A stretch of DNA of 64,000 nt from Novosphingobium acidiphilum DSM 19966 (lineage in GTDB: Bacteria > Pseudomonadota > Alphaproteobacteria > Sphingomonadales > Sphingomonadaceae): the NCBI RefSeq assembly GCF_000429005.1, contig NZ_AUBA01000001.1, forward strand, positions 248,001 through 312,000, written 5' to 3'. The number at the start of each line of letters is the position of its first letter. The first letter of the stretch is position 1. Shown here piece after piece: positions 8,044 through 16,232 of this stretch. The translations under genes were made by a program, and so were the position numbers. A model generated the notes under the pieces. It was not told the origin of the DNA, ran no database searches, and saw only the letters and a program-made list of their open reading frames with translations.

Positions 8044-9251
8044 GCTTCAGCCTGGAGCATTCGCCGACCACCGGCGATGAGGTCATCAGCAACTACACCA
8101 TCAACTTTGGTCCGCAGCACCCTGCGGCGCACGGCGTGCTGCGCATGGTGATGGAGCTTGACGGTGAAATCATCGAACGCATCGATCCGCATGTCGGCCT
8201 GCTGCATCGCGGCACCGAAAAGCTGATCGAGCACAAGACCTATCTGCAGGCGCTGCCCTATTTTGACCGGCTGGATTACTGTTCGCCGCTGGCGATGGAA
8301 TATTCCTATGTGCTGGCGATCGAAAAGCTGCTGAATATCGAAGTGCCGATCCGCGCGCAGTATCTGCGCGTGCTGTTTGCCGAACTGACCCGCATCTGCA
8401 ACCACATGCTCAACCTTGGCAGCCATGTCATGGACGTCGGTGCGATGACGCCGAACCTGTGGCTGTTCGAGATCCGCGAAGACTGCCTGGTGTTTTTCGA
8501 ACGTGCCTCGGGCGCGCGCATGCATTCGGCCTGGTTCCGCCCCGGCGGCGTGCATCAGGATGTGCCGCTCAAGCTGTTGACCGACATCGGCGACTGGCTC
8601 GACACGCGGCTGCCGCGGCTGTTTGACGACGCGATGAGCCTGGTGGTCGACAACCGCATCTTCAAGCAGCGCAATGTCGATATCGCCCTGGTGTCCAAGG
8701 AAGACGCGTTGGCCTGGGGCTTTTCCGGCCCGATGATCCGTGGCGCCGGCATTCCCTGGGATCTGCGCAAGTCGCAGCCGTATGACGTGTATGACCGGAT
8801 GGAATTCGACATTCCGGTGGGCACCAATTCGGATTGCTATGACCGGTTCATGGTGCGCGTCGAAGAAGTGCGCCAGTCGGCCCGGATCATGAAGCAGTGC
8901 CTGGCCGAAATGCCCGAAGGCCCGATTGCATCGAACGATCGCAAGGTGGTGCCGCCCAAGCGCGGCGAGATGAAAAGCTCGATGGAATCGCTGATCCATC
9001 ACTTCAAGCTTTATACCGAAGGGTTTCACGTGCCCGCCGGTGAAGTCTATGTTGCCACCGAAAGTCCCAAGGGTGAATTCGGCGTCTATCTGGTCAGCGA
9101 CGGCAGCAGCAAGCCGTACCGTTGCAAGATCCGGCCGACCGCGTTTTCGCACCTGCAGGCGATGGATTTCATGTGCAAGGGGCACATGCTGCCCGATGCC
9201 ACCGCCATCCTTGGTGCAATCGACGTGGTGTTCGGGGAGTGTGATCGGTGA
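8040..9251 (+). CDS. nuoD: NADH-quinone oxidoreductase subunit D
   Basis: A 403-residue 49-kDa subunit that forms the quinone-binding cavity with NuoB. Conserved elements include FGPQHPAAHGVLR near the N terminus (beta-hairpin with the quinone-site His), GLLHRGTEKLIEHKTY, PYFDRLDYCSPLAMEYSY, RGAGIPWDLRKSQPYDVYD, and the C-terminal DVVFGECDR. The length is standard. Its stop overlaps the GTG of the next small gene (GTGA). Confidence 0.97.
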   Translation: MSFSLEHSPTTGDEVISNYTINFGPQHPAAHGVLRMVMELDGEIIERIDPHVGLLHRGTEKLIEHKTYLQALPYFDRLDYCSPLAMEYSYVLAIEKLLNIEVPIRAQYLRVLFAELTRICNHMLNLGSHVMDVGAMTPNLWLFEIREDCLVFFERASGARMHSAWFRPGGVHQDVPLKLLTDIGDWLDTRLPRLFDDAMSLVVDNRIFKQRNVDIALVSKEDALAWGFSGPMIRGAGIPWDLRKSQPYDVYDRMEFDIPVGTNSDCYDRFMVRVEEVRQSARIMKQCLAEMPEGPIASNDRKVVPPKRGEMKSSMESLIHHFKLYTEGFHVPAGEVYVATESPKGEFGVYLVSDGSSKPYRCKIRPTAFSHLQAMDFMCKGHMLPDATAILGAIDVVFGECDR

Positions 9252-9442
9252 CCGAAACCATCCTGCGGCACGTGTCGATCGTGGCCTGCCTGGCAGGACT
9301 GGCGACCGCGGCGGTGTTTTTCCTGGCCACCTGGCGCGGTACGCCCACGCCGCAGTGGATGCCGATGCTGGTGGCCATGGTTGGCGGATACGAACTGGTC
9401 CAATGGGGCCAAAGCCTGTGGCTCAAGCGGGCGAGACATTGA
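9248..9442 (+). CDS. Small two-helix membrane protein inside nuo operon
   Basis: A 64-residue protein that I do not recognise. It starts at a GTG overlapping the nuoD stop by 4 bases, so it is probably translationally coupled. Two predicted helices, about residues 8-27 (VSIVACLAGLATAAVFFLAT) and 38-55, are separated by a short basic/proline loop. The tail is basic (LWLKRARH). It is not a canonical complex I subunit. The position suggests an accessory or assembly factor for the membrane arm, but that is inference only. Between it and nuoE lies an 8-codon frame (9445-9471) with no evident function. Confidence 0.7.
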   Translation: MTETILRHVSIVACLAGLATAAVFFLATWRGTPTPQWMPMLVAMVGGYELVQWGQSLWLKRARH

Positions 9443-9472
9443 ACATGACATTTTTCAAGGACATTGCCTGAG

Positions 9473-10141
9473 ATGGCCGATCGTCATCCCGAACCCGATA
9501 CGCCTGCGCTGCGTGCGCGCTGGGGCCAGTTCGACTGGACCCCGGCCAATGCGGCCAAGGCAACGGAGATCGTCGCGCGCTATCCCGCCGGGCGTCAGCG
9601 CAGTGCGGTGATGCCGCTGCTCGATCTGGCACAGCGCCAGGTCGGCGCAGAGGAACGCACGCAAGGCTGGCTGCCGCTGCCGGTGATCGAATTCATCGGC
9701 CGATATCTCGACATGCCGGTGATGCGCGTGCTCGAAGTCGCAACGTTCTATACGATGTACAACATCGCGCCGGTGGGCCGGTTCCACGTGCAGGTCTGCG
9801 GCACCACGCCGTGCATGCTGCGCGGGTCGGACGACATCATGGCGGCGTGCAAGGCCAAAGGCCTGAAAAAGGGCCACACCACACCCGACGGCCTGTTCAC
9901 GCTGACCGAAGTCGAATGCATGGGCAACTGTGCTTCGGCGCCGATGGTGCAGATCAACGACGACAATTACGAAGATCTGACCGCCGACAGCGTGACGCAT
10001 ATCCTGGACGAGCTTGCCGCCGGACGCCAGCCCAAGACGGGCACGCAATTGCCCGGGCGGCATACGGTAGAGCCGCTGGGCGCGCCGACTTCGCTGAGCG
10101 CGATGGTCGGCGAAAACCACGATTATCGCGGGGAATGGTAA
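9473..10141 (+). CDS. nuoE: NADH-quinone oxidoreductase subunit E ([2Fe-2S])
   Basis: A 222-residue thioredoxin-like subunit holding the off-path [2Fe-2S] cluster N1a. Four ligand cysteines occur in VCGTTPCMLRG and ECMGNCASAPM. The segment RYPAGRQRSAVMPLLDLAQRQ is typical of the family N terminus, and VMRVLEVATFYTMYN is conserved. ATG 9473 was chosen over an upstream TTG (9464); AAGGA lies 11 bases before it. The C-terminal 50 residues are a longer tail than in E. coli. Three bases separate it from nuoF. Confidence 0.96.
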   Translation: MADRHPEPDTPALRARWGQFDWTPANAAKATEIVARYPAGRQRSAVMPLLDLAQRQVGAEERTQGWLPLPVIEFIGRYLDMPVMRVLEVATFYTMYNIAPVGRFHVQVCGTTPCMLRGSDDIMAACKAKGLKKGHTTPDGLFTLTEVECMGNCASAPMVQINDDNYEDLTADSVTHILDELAAGRQPKTGTQLPGRHTVEPLGAPTSLSAMVGENHDYRGEW

Positions 10142-10144
10142 GCC

Positions 10145-11437
10145 ATGGCACTGCTTGATCGCGATCGCATCTTCACCAATGTCTATGGCTATCAGCCGTG
10201 GAATCTGTCCGCGGCGCGCGCGCGCGGCGATTGGGACAACACCAAGGCGCTGCTCGAACGCGGGCGCGATGCGATCATTCAGGAGATGAAGGATTCGGGT
10301 CTGCGCGGCCGTGGCGGCGCGGGTTTCCCGACCGGCATGAAATGGTCGTTCATGCCCAAGGAATCGAAGGATGGTCGTCCCAGTTTCCTTGTCATCAACG
10401 CCGATGAATCCGAACCCGGTTCGTGCAAGGACCGCGAAATCATCCGCCATGATCCGCACAAGCTGATCGAAGGCGCGCTGGTTGCAGGGTTCGCGATGGG
10501 TGCGCGCGCGGCCTATATCTATATCCGCGGCGAATATATCCGCGAAGCCGAAACACTGTTTGCCGCGGTGGCCGAAGCCTATGATGCGGGTCTGGTCGGG
10601 CGCAACGCGTGTGGTTCGGGCTATGACTTCGATGTGTTCGTGCATCGCGGCGCAGGCGCGTACATCTGCGGCGAAGAAACCGCGATGATCGAAAGCCTGG
10701 AGGGCAAAAAGGGCCAGCCCCGGCTCAAGCCGCCGTTTCCGGCAGGCGCAGGCCTTTACGGGTGCCCGACCACGGTCAACAATGTCGAATCGATCGCGGT
10801 GGCACCGACCATCCTGCGGCGCGGCGCCGCATGGTTTTCATCGTTTGGGCGCGACAACAACAAGGGCACCAAGCTGTTCCAGATCTCTGGGCACGTGAAC
10901 ACGCCCTGCGTGGTCGAGGAAGAGATGTCGATCCCGTTCCGCGAACTGATCGAACGGCATTGCGGCGGCATTCGCGGCGGGTGGGACAATCTGTTGGCGG
11001 TGATCCCCGGCGGATCGTCGGTGCCGCTGGTGCCGGCGGCCGAAATCCTTGACGCGCCGATGGATTTTGACGGACTGCGCGCGCTGGGGTCGGGGCTGGG
11101 CACGGCGGCGGTGATCGTGATGGACAAATCCACCGACATTGTGCGCGCGATTGCCCGCCTGTCGTACTTCTACAAGCACGAAAGCTGCGGCCAGTGCACT
11201 CCGTGCCGCGAAGGCACCGGCTGGATGTGGCGCGTGATGGAACGCCTGCGCACGGGCGATGCCGACGTGTCGGAAATCGACATGCTGCAACAGGTGACCA
11301 AGCAGGTTGAAGGCCACACCATCTGTGCGTTGGGCGATGCCGCGGCCTGGCCGATCCAGGGTCTGATCCGCCATTTCCGTCCCGAGATCGAACGCCGCAT
11401 CGCCGAAAACGGTGCGCTGCGGGAGGCGGCGGAATGA
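10145..11437 (+). CDS. nuoF: NADH-quinone oxidoreductase subunit F (NADH/FMN site)
   Basis: A 430-residue catalytic entry subunit that binds NADH, FMN and cluster N3. GRGGAGFPTGMKWSFMP is the glycine-rich nucleotide site, ESEPGSCKDREI and GAGAYICGEETAMIESLEG are the FMN/NADH region, and ESCGQCTPCREGTGWMW supplies three N3 cysteines with the fourth in HTICALGDAAAWP. The stop overlaps the next, non-nuo gene in ATGA. Confidence 0.97.
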   Translation: MALLDRDRIFTNVYGYQPWNLSAARARGDWDNTKALLERGRDAIIQEMKDSGLRGRGGAGFPTGMKWSFMPKESKDGRPSFLVINADESEPGSCKDREIIRHDPHKLIEGALVAGFAMGARAAYIYIRGEYIREAETLFAAVAEAYDAGLVGRNACGSGYDFDVFVHRGAGAYICGEETAMIESLEGKKGQPRLKPPFPAGAGLYGCPTTVNNVESIAVAPTILRRGAAWFSSFGRDNNKGTKLFQISGHVNTPCVVEEEMSIPFRELIERHCGGIRGGWDNLLAVIPGGSSVPLVPAAEILDAPMDFDGLRALGSGLGTAAVIVMDKSTDIVRAIARLSYFYKHESCGQCTPCREGTGWMWRVMERLRTGDADVSEIDMLQQVTKQVEGHTICALGDAAAWPIQGLIRHFRPEIERRIAENGALREAAE

Positions 11438-11709
11438 GTGATTCTGTGATCTACAAGGAGCACGAGTTCAAGGTGGGTCCTCGAAAAGGGATCTGTGAGC
11501 GTCGTGTTCCATATCGTTATACCGACGGCTACTTCAGGGTGTACAATCCAGATAGTACCCTGAAATACAACACCGACGCCAACGCCACTAAGGTTGCCAC
11601 TCTCGTCGAGGTCGCTCGGTATGTCGGCCAAGGTTACGGACTTCGGATGACCGGCCCGCATACTCCTTCGCCAAGCCTCTGCACCAAAGATATTGTGGTG
11701 GAAGTATAA
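11434..11709 (+). CDS. Unknown 91-residue protein inserted between nuoF and nuoG
   Basis: I do not recognise this protein. It is soluble, mixed-charge and tyrosine-rich (the region VPYRYTDGYFRVYNPD stands out), with no signal peptide or membrane helix and two isolated cysteines. Its start overlaps nuoF (ATGA) and its stop overlaps nuoG (TAATG), so it fits the operon without a spare base. Base composition differs from the neighbours: about 52% G+C by hand count, with codons such as GAT, TCT, AGT and ATA that are rare in the flanking nuo genes. That suggests recent acquisition or a fast-evolving orphan. The overlap arrangement argues that it is translated. It is not a known complex I subunit. 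Confidence 0.72.
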   Translation: MSDSVIYKEHEFKVGPRKGICERRVPYRYTDGYFRVYNPDSTLKYNTDANATKVATLVEVARYVGQGYGLRMTGPHTPSPSLCTKDIVVEV

Positions 11710-13715
11710 TGCCCAAGCTTAAAGTAGACGGCGTCGAAATCGAAGTTCCGGCCGGGGCCACCGTGCTCCAGGCGTGCGAGCTGGCGGGCAAGGAAATCCC
11801 GCGGTTCTGTTATCACGAGCGGCTGTCGATTGCCGGCAATTGCCGCATGTGTCTGGTCGAGGTCAAACCCGGACCGCCCAAGCCGCAGGCCAGTTGCGCT
11901 TTGCCCGCCGCCGAAGGGCAGGACATCCGCACCGACAGCGAAATGGTCAAGAAGGCGCGCGAAGGGGTGATGGAGTTCCTGCTCATCAACCACCCGCTCG
12001 ATTGCCCGATCTGTGACCAGGGCGGCGAATGCGATCTGCAGGACCAGTCGGTGGCCTATGGCCGCGGCGGTTCGCGCTATCACGAGGAAAAGCGCGCGGT
12101 CACGCAAAAGACCATGGGTCCGCTGATCAAGACGATCATGACCCGCTGCATCCACTGCACCCGCTGCGTGCGGTTCAGCGAGGAAGTGGCCGGGGTCGAT
12201 GAAATCGGCGCGTTGTATCGCGGCGAGGGCATGCAGATCACCACCTACCTCGAACAGGCGGCCAAGCACGAACTGTCGGCCAATGTGATCGACTTGTGCC
12301 CGGTCGGCGCGCTGACCAGCCGGCCCTATGCGTTTGAAGCGCGGCCGTGGGAATTGAAGAAGACGCTTGGTATCGATGTGTCCGACGCGGTCGGGGCCAA
12401 TATCCGCATCGATTCGCGCGGTCGGGAAGTGATGCGCGTGCTGCCGCGCGTGAACGACGATGTGAACGAGGAATGGCTGGCCGATCGCGGTCGCTATCTG
12501 GTTGATGGCCTGACCCGTCGTCGGCTCGACAAGCCATGGCTGCGCGTCGATGGCAAGCTGCAGGCGGCGGGCTGGGCCGAAGCGCTGGCCGCGATCGGCA
12601 CGATCAACCCCGGGTCTTCGGTGGCGGTGATTGCCGGTGATCTGGTCGACGCCGAAACGATGTTCGCGGCCAAATCACTGGCGCGCGCGCTGGGGTCGTC
12701 CATGCTCGAAGGGCGCCAGACCGGGCTGGCCTACGACACATCGAACCTTGCCGCGGTGGCGTTCAACACGACACTGGCCGGGATCGAGGATGCCGACGCC
12801 ATCCTGATCTATGGCAGCCATGTGCGCGACGAAGCGCCGCTGCTAAACCCGCGTATCCGCAAGGCCGTGCGCAAGGGGGCCAAGGCCTATATCATCGGCC
12901 CCGCATGGGAACCGACCTATGCCGCGACCCACCTTGGCGACGATGCCGGCGTGATCGACGGCCTGCCCGAAGCGGTCGCCTCGGTGTTCGCCAATGCGGC
13001 GCGCCCGGCAATCATCATCGGCGGCGGCGCTCTGGCCAAAGGCGGGCTGTCCTCGGGCCTGGCCTTTGCCGAACGTTTCAATCTGGTGCGCGAAGGCTGG
13101 AACGGCTTCAACGTGCTGCACTTTGCCGCGGCGCGCATGGCCGGGCTGATGCTGGGCTATGCGCAAAAAGGCGGGATCGGCGATATTGTCGCGGCTGCGC
13201 CCAAGCTGGTGATTTCGCTTGGTGCCGATGAAGTCGACTGGACCAGGTTCGCCGGATCGATGATCGTGCATATCGGCCATCACGGTGACAAGGCCGCGCA
13301 TGCGGCCGACGTGATCCTGCCGGGGGCCGCGTTCACCGAAAAGGACGGCACTTACGTCAACACCGAGGGCCGCGTGCAATATGGCGAAAAAGCCGTCTTT
13401 GCGCCGGGCGATGCGCGTGAAGACTGGACGATCCTGCGCGCAATGGCCGATGCGTTGGGCGTTGCGGTCGGGTTCGACAGTTTTGCCGAACTGCGCGCCG
13501 CGATGATTGCCGAAGTGCCGGCATTTGGCGTTGAAGGCCTGGCCGATTATGGCGCGCTGCCGGCTGCCGCCGCAGAGGCCGGGGCCTCGGGCGTGATCGG
13601 CTATCCGGTCAAGGATCGTTATCTGACCAATGCCATCAGCCGGGCCAGCCCGACGCTGCAGCGCTGCTCGGCAGAACTGATCCACGGCGATATCCAGGCG
13701 GAGGCAGCGGAATGA
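11709..13715 (+). CDS. nuoG: NADH-quinone oxidoreductase subunit G (Fe-S chain)
   Basis: A 668-residue 75-kDa subunit carrying the Fe-S wire of the peripheral arm. The N-terminal [2Fe-2S] motif is CYHERLSIAGNCRMCLVEV plus a later Cys. The His/Cys cluster N5 region is HPLDCPICDQGGECDLQDQ. N4 cysteines lie in RCIHCTRCVRF with the distal CPVGALTS. The C-terminal half is a molybdopterin-oxidoreductase-like fold without cofactor, as in all NuoG. The ATG overlaps the preceding TAA by one base (TAATG), and the stop overlaps nuoH (ATGA). Confidence 0.97.
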   Translation: MPKLKVDGVEIEVPAGATVLQACELAGKEIPRFCYHERLSIAGNCRMCLVEVKPGPPKPQASCALPAAEGQDIRTDSEMVKKAREGVMEFLLINHPLDCPICDQGGECDLQDQSVAYGRGGSRYHEEKRAVTQKTMGPLIKTIMTRCIHCTRCVRFSEEVAGVDEIGALYRGEGMQITTYLEQAAKHELSANVIDLCPVGALTSRPYAFEARPWELKKTLGIDVSDAVGANIRIDSRGREVMRVLPRVNDDVNEEWLADRGRYLVDGLTRRRLDKPWLRVDGKLQAAGWAEALAAIGTINPGSSVAVIAGDLVDAETMFAAKSLARALGSSMLEGRQTGLAYDTSNLAAVAFNTTLAGIEDADAILIYGSHVRDEAPLLNPRIRKAVRKGAKAYIIGPAWEPTYAATHLGDDAGVIDGLPEAVASVFANAARPAIIIGGGALAKGGLSSGLAFAERFNLVREGWNGFNVLHFAAARMAGLMLGYAQKGGIGDIVAAAPKLVISLGADEVDWTRFAGSMIVHIGHHGDKAAHAADVILPGAAFTEKDGTYVNTEGRVQYGEKAVFAPGDAREDWTILRAMADALGVAVGFDSFAELRAAMIAEVPAFGVEGLADYGALPAAAAEAGASGVIGYPVKDRYLTNAISRASPTLQRCSAELIHGDIQAEAAE

Positions 13716-14758
13716 CCCCGTTTTTTGTCGCACGCGGCCTGCCGTTCGGCTGGGCCTGGGGCCTGTCGACCGTTCTGGAAATTCTGCTGATCGCGTTTCC
13801 GGTGATGCTGGCGGTGGCGATCGTAATCTATTTCGATCGCAAGATCTGGGCGGCCATGGCGCTGCGCAAGGGCCCCAACGTGGTCGGACCCTTTGGCATC
13901 CTGCAGTCGTTTGCCGACGGCCTGAAAGTGTTCCTGCAGGAAACGATCATTCCGGCGGCGGCGAACAAGGCGCTGTTCCTGATCGCGCCGATCATCACCT
14001 TTACCGTGGCACTGCTCGCCTGGGCGGTGCTGCCGTTCGCCAAGGGCGTGATGCTGGCCGATATCAACGTCGGCCTGCTGTACATCCTCGCGATCTCGTC
14101 GCTTGGGGTTTACGGCATCGTCATCGCCGGCTGGGCGTCGAATTCGAAATATCCGTTCTTTTCGGCGATGCGCGCGTCGGCGCAGATGATCAGCTATGAA
14201 GTCTCGATCGGCTTTATCCTGATCTGCGTCGTGCTGTGGGCGGGCAGTTTCAACCTGGGCGCGATTGTCGAGGCGCAGCGCGGCTTTGGCTTCGGGTTCA
14301 TCAACGGATTCTGGTGCAGCCCGCTGCTGTTCCCGGTCTGGGTGATGTTCCTGATCAGCTCGATGGCCGAAACCCAGCGCGCGCCGTTCGACCTGACCGA
14401 GGCCGAAAGCGAACTGGTTGCCGGGTATCAGACCGAATATTCCTCGATGGCCTTCGCGCTGTACTGGCTGGGCGAATATGCCAATGTCCTGCTGATGTGT
14501 GCGCTCAACGCCACGCTGTTCTGGGGCGGCTATCTGCCCCCGGTCAATTGGTGGCCGTTGTATTATATCCCCGGCCTGGTCTGGCTGATGGTGAAGATCC
14601 TGTTCGGGTTCTTCGTGTTCAGCTGGGTCAAGGCAACCGTGCCGCGCTATCGCTATGACCAGCTGATGCGTCTGGGCTGGAAGATCTTTCTGCCGCTGTC
14701 GCTGCTGTTCGTGTTCCTGATCAGCGGGTACCTCATGCTTACCGGACATTTCGCATGA
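13712..14758 (+). CDS. nuoH: NADH-quinone oxidoreductase subunit H
   Basis: A 348-residue, eight-helix membrane subunit forming the quinone channel and the junction to the proton pumps. Conserved loops are RKGPNVVGPFGILQSFADGLK and ETQRAPFDLTEAESELVAGY (the acidic loop facing quinone), with YSSMAFALYWLGEYAN following. Overlaps nuoG and nuoI by 4 bases each. Confidence 0.97.
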   Translation: MTPFFVARGLPFGWAWGLSTVLEILLIAFPVMLAVAIVIYFDRKIWAAMALRKGPNVVGPFGILQSFADGLKVFLQETIIPAAANKALFLIAPIITFTVALLAWAVLPFAKGVMLADINVGLLYILAISSLGVYGIVIAGWASNSKYPFFSAMRASAQMISYEVSIGFILICVVLWAGSFNLGAIVEAQRGFGFGFINGFWCSPLLFPVWVMFLISSMAETQRAPFDLTEAESELVAGYQTEYSSMAFALYWLGEYANVLLMCALNATLFWGGYLPPVNWWPLYYIPGLVWLMVKILFGFFVFSWVKATVPRYRYDQLMRLGWKIFLPLSLLFVFLISGYLMLTGHFA

Positions 14759-15240
14759 CCGTCGCGCACATCATCAAAAGCTTTACGCTGTGGGAATTCA
14801 TCAAGGCGCACTGGCTGACCTTGAAGTATTTCTTCAAGCCCAAGGCGACGATCAACTATCCTTACGAAAAAAGCCCGATTTCCCCGCGGTTTCGCGGCGA
14901 ACACGTGCTGCGCCGCTATGCCAATGGCGAAGAACGCTGCATCGCGTGCAAGCTGTGCGAAGCGGTGTGCCCGGCACAGGCGATCACCATCGAGTCCGAA
15001 CCGCGCGACGATGGCAGCCGCCGCACCACGCGCTACGACATCGACATGACCAAGTGCATCTTCTGCGGTTTCTGCCAGGAAGCGTGCCCTGTCGATGCGG
15101 TCGTCGAAGGACCCAATTTCGAATATGCCACCGAAACCCGCGAGGAGCTGCTTTATGACAAGGCCAAGCTGCTTGCCAACGGCGACAAGTGGGAGCGCGC
15201 GATCGCTGCCAATCTCGAAGCCGATGCGCCGTACCGGTAA
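14755..15240 (+). CDS. nuoI: NADH-quinone oxidoreductase subunit I (2x[4Fe-4S])
   Basis: A 161-residue ferredoxin-like subunit with clusters N6a and N6b. Two CxxCxxCxxxCP sets are present: CIACKLCEAVCP and CIFCGFCQEACP. The N-terminal amphipathic segment (ALAD-side helix WEFIKAHWLTLKYFF) lies on the membrane. The C terminus, about 20 residues, is that of alphaproteobacterial and mitochondrial TYKY proteins. Confidence 0.97.
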   Translation: MTVAHIIKSFTLWEFIKAHWLTLKYFFKPKATINYPYEKSPISPRFRGEHVLRRYANGEERCIACKLCEAVCPAQAITIESEPRDDGSRRTTRYDIDMTKCIFCGFCQEACPVDAVVEGPNFEYATETREELLYDKAKLLANGDKWERAIAANLEADAPYR

Positions 15241-15252
15241 AAGGACCACTCC

Positions 15253-15870
15253 ATGATCCAGGCGATTGCCTTTTACCTGTTCGCGTCGATGATGATCCTG
15301 TCGGGCGTGTTCACGATTTTTGCGCGCAACCCGGTGCATTCGGTGCTGTGGCTGATCTGCGCGTTTTTCAACGCCGCCGGGCTGATGGTGCTGGTCGGCG
15401 CCGAATTCATCGCGATGCTGCTGGTCATCGTCTATGTCGGTGCGGTTGCGGTGCTGTTCCTGTTTGTCGTGATGATGCTCGACATCGACTTTGCCGAGCT
15501 GCGCGCCGGGTTCATCCGCAATGCGCCGCTTGGGCTGGTGCTGGCGGTGGTGCTGTTTGCCGAACTGTTCGTGGGCATTCTGGTGCGCAGCGCCGGCGAT
15601 CTGCATATCGGCAAGGCCGTGACCGCATCGGCCACCCCTGCGGGCCTGTCGAACACCGCGGCGATCGGTGCTTTGCTCTATACGCGCTATCTGTTCGAAT
15701 TCGAAGCGGCCGGCATGATCCTGCTGGTCGCGATGATCGGCGCGATCGTGCTGACGCATCGGGAACGCGGCGATACGCGCGGCCAGAACGTGTCGAAGCA
15801 GGTGGCGCGCCGCCCCGAAGACGCGACCGTCAATGTCAGACCCGAAGTGGGCAAGGGGGTCCAGCTGTGA
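15253..15870 (+). CDS. nuoJ: NADH-quinone oxidoreductase subunit J
   Basis: A 205-residue, five-helix antiporter-adjacent subunit. The conserved VYVGAVAVLFLFVVMML carries the pi-bulge helix TM3. The hydrophilic C-terminal tail (about residues 170-205) is basic and variable. ATG 15253 is 12 bases after nuoI behind an AAGGA site. A REP-like palindrome follows the stop. Confidence 0.95.
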   Translation: MIQAIAFYLFASMMILSGVFTIFARNPVHSVLWLICAFFNAAGLMVLVGAEFIAMLLVIVYVGAVAVLFLFVVMMLDIDFAELRAGFIRNAPLGLVLAVVLFAELFVGILVRSAGDLHIGKAVTASATPAGLSNTAAIGALLYTRYLFEFEAAGMILLVAMIGAIVLTHRERGDTRGQNVSKQVARRPEDATVNVRPEVGKGVQL

Positions 15871-15897
15871 TCCTTCGACAAGCTCAGGCTGAGCGGA
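15871..15897. repeat. REP-like palindromic element between nuoJ and nuoK
   Basis: The motif TCCTTCGACAAGCTCAGGCT continued by GAGCGGA contains the dyad GCTCA-GGC-TGAGC. Sequences of the form CTTCGACAAGCTCAGG.TGAGCGG recur in intergenic DNA of many sphingomonad genomes (recollection, not searched). Here it occupies most of the 46-base nuoJ-nuoK gap, the only sizeable spacer in the middle of the operon. Confidence 0.6.
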
Positions 15898-15916
15898 TTT
15901 GCAGGGAGCTGCGCTC

Positions 15917-16222
15917 GTGATTGGTATTGGCCACTATGTCGCCGTCAGTGCGGTGATGTTCGTGCTGGGCGTGCTCGGCATCTTTCTCAACCGCAAGAAC
16001 GTGATCATCATCCTGATGGCGATCGAACTGATCCTGTTGTCGGTCAATCTTAACCTTGTCGCGTTTTCGGCCTATCTGCATGACCTGGCCGGGCAGATTT
16101 TCGCGATGTTTGTGCTGACCGTGGCCGCTGGCGAAGCGGCGATCGGGCTGGCGATCCTGGTCATCTATTTCCGCGGCCGGGGCACGATCGCGGTCGACGA
16201 TGTCAACCGGATGAAGGGCTGA
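15917..16222 (+). CDS. nuoK: NADH-quinone oxidoreductase subunit K
   Basis: A 101-residue, three-helix subunit, exactly the canonical length from GTG 15917. GGAG at 15904-15907 is the ribosome site; the in-frame TTG at 15899 would add six atypical residues. Two conserved membrane glutamates are seen, in LMAIELILLSVNLN and AAGEAAIGLAILV; both are in the proton pathway. Confidence 0.95.
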   Translation: MIGIGHYVAVSAVMFVLGVLGIFLNRKNVIIILMAIELILLSVNLNLVAFSAYLHDLAGQIFAMFVLTVAAGEAAIGLAILVIYFRGRGTIAVDDVNRMKG

Positions 16223-16232
16223 AAGCAAACCG

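Noticed and set aside
9445..9471. Eight-codon leader peptide ahead of nuoE
   Set aside because: No run of regulatory codons or attenuator hairpin; probably a chance frame.
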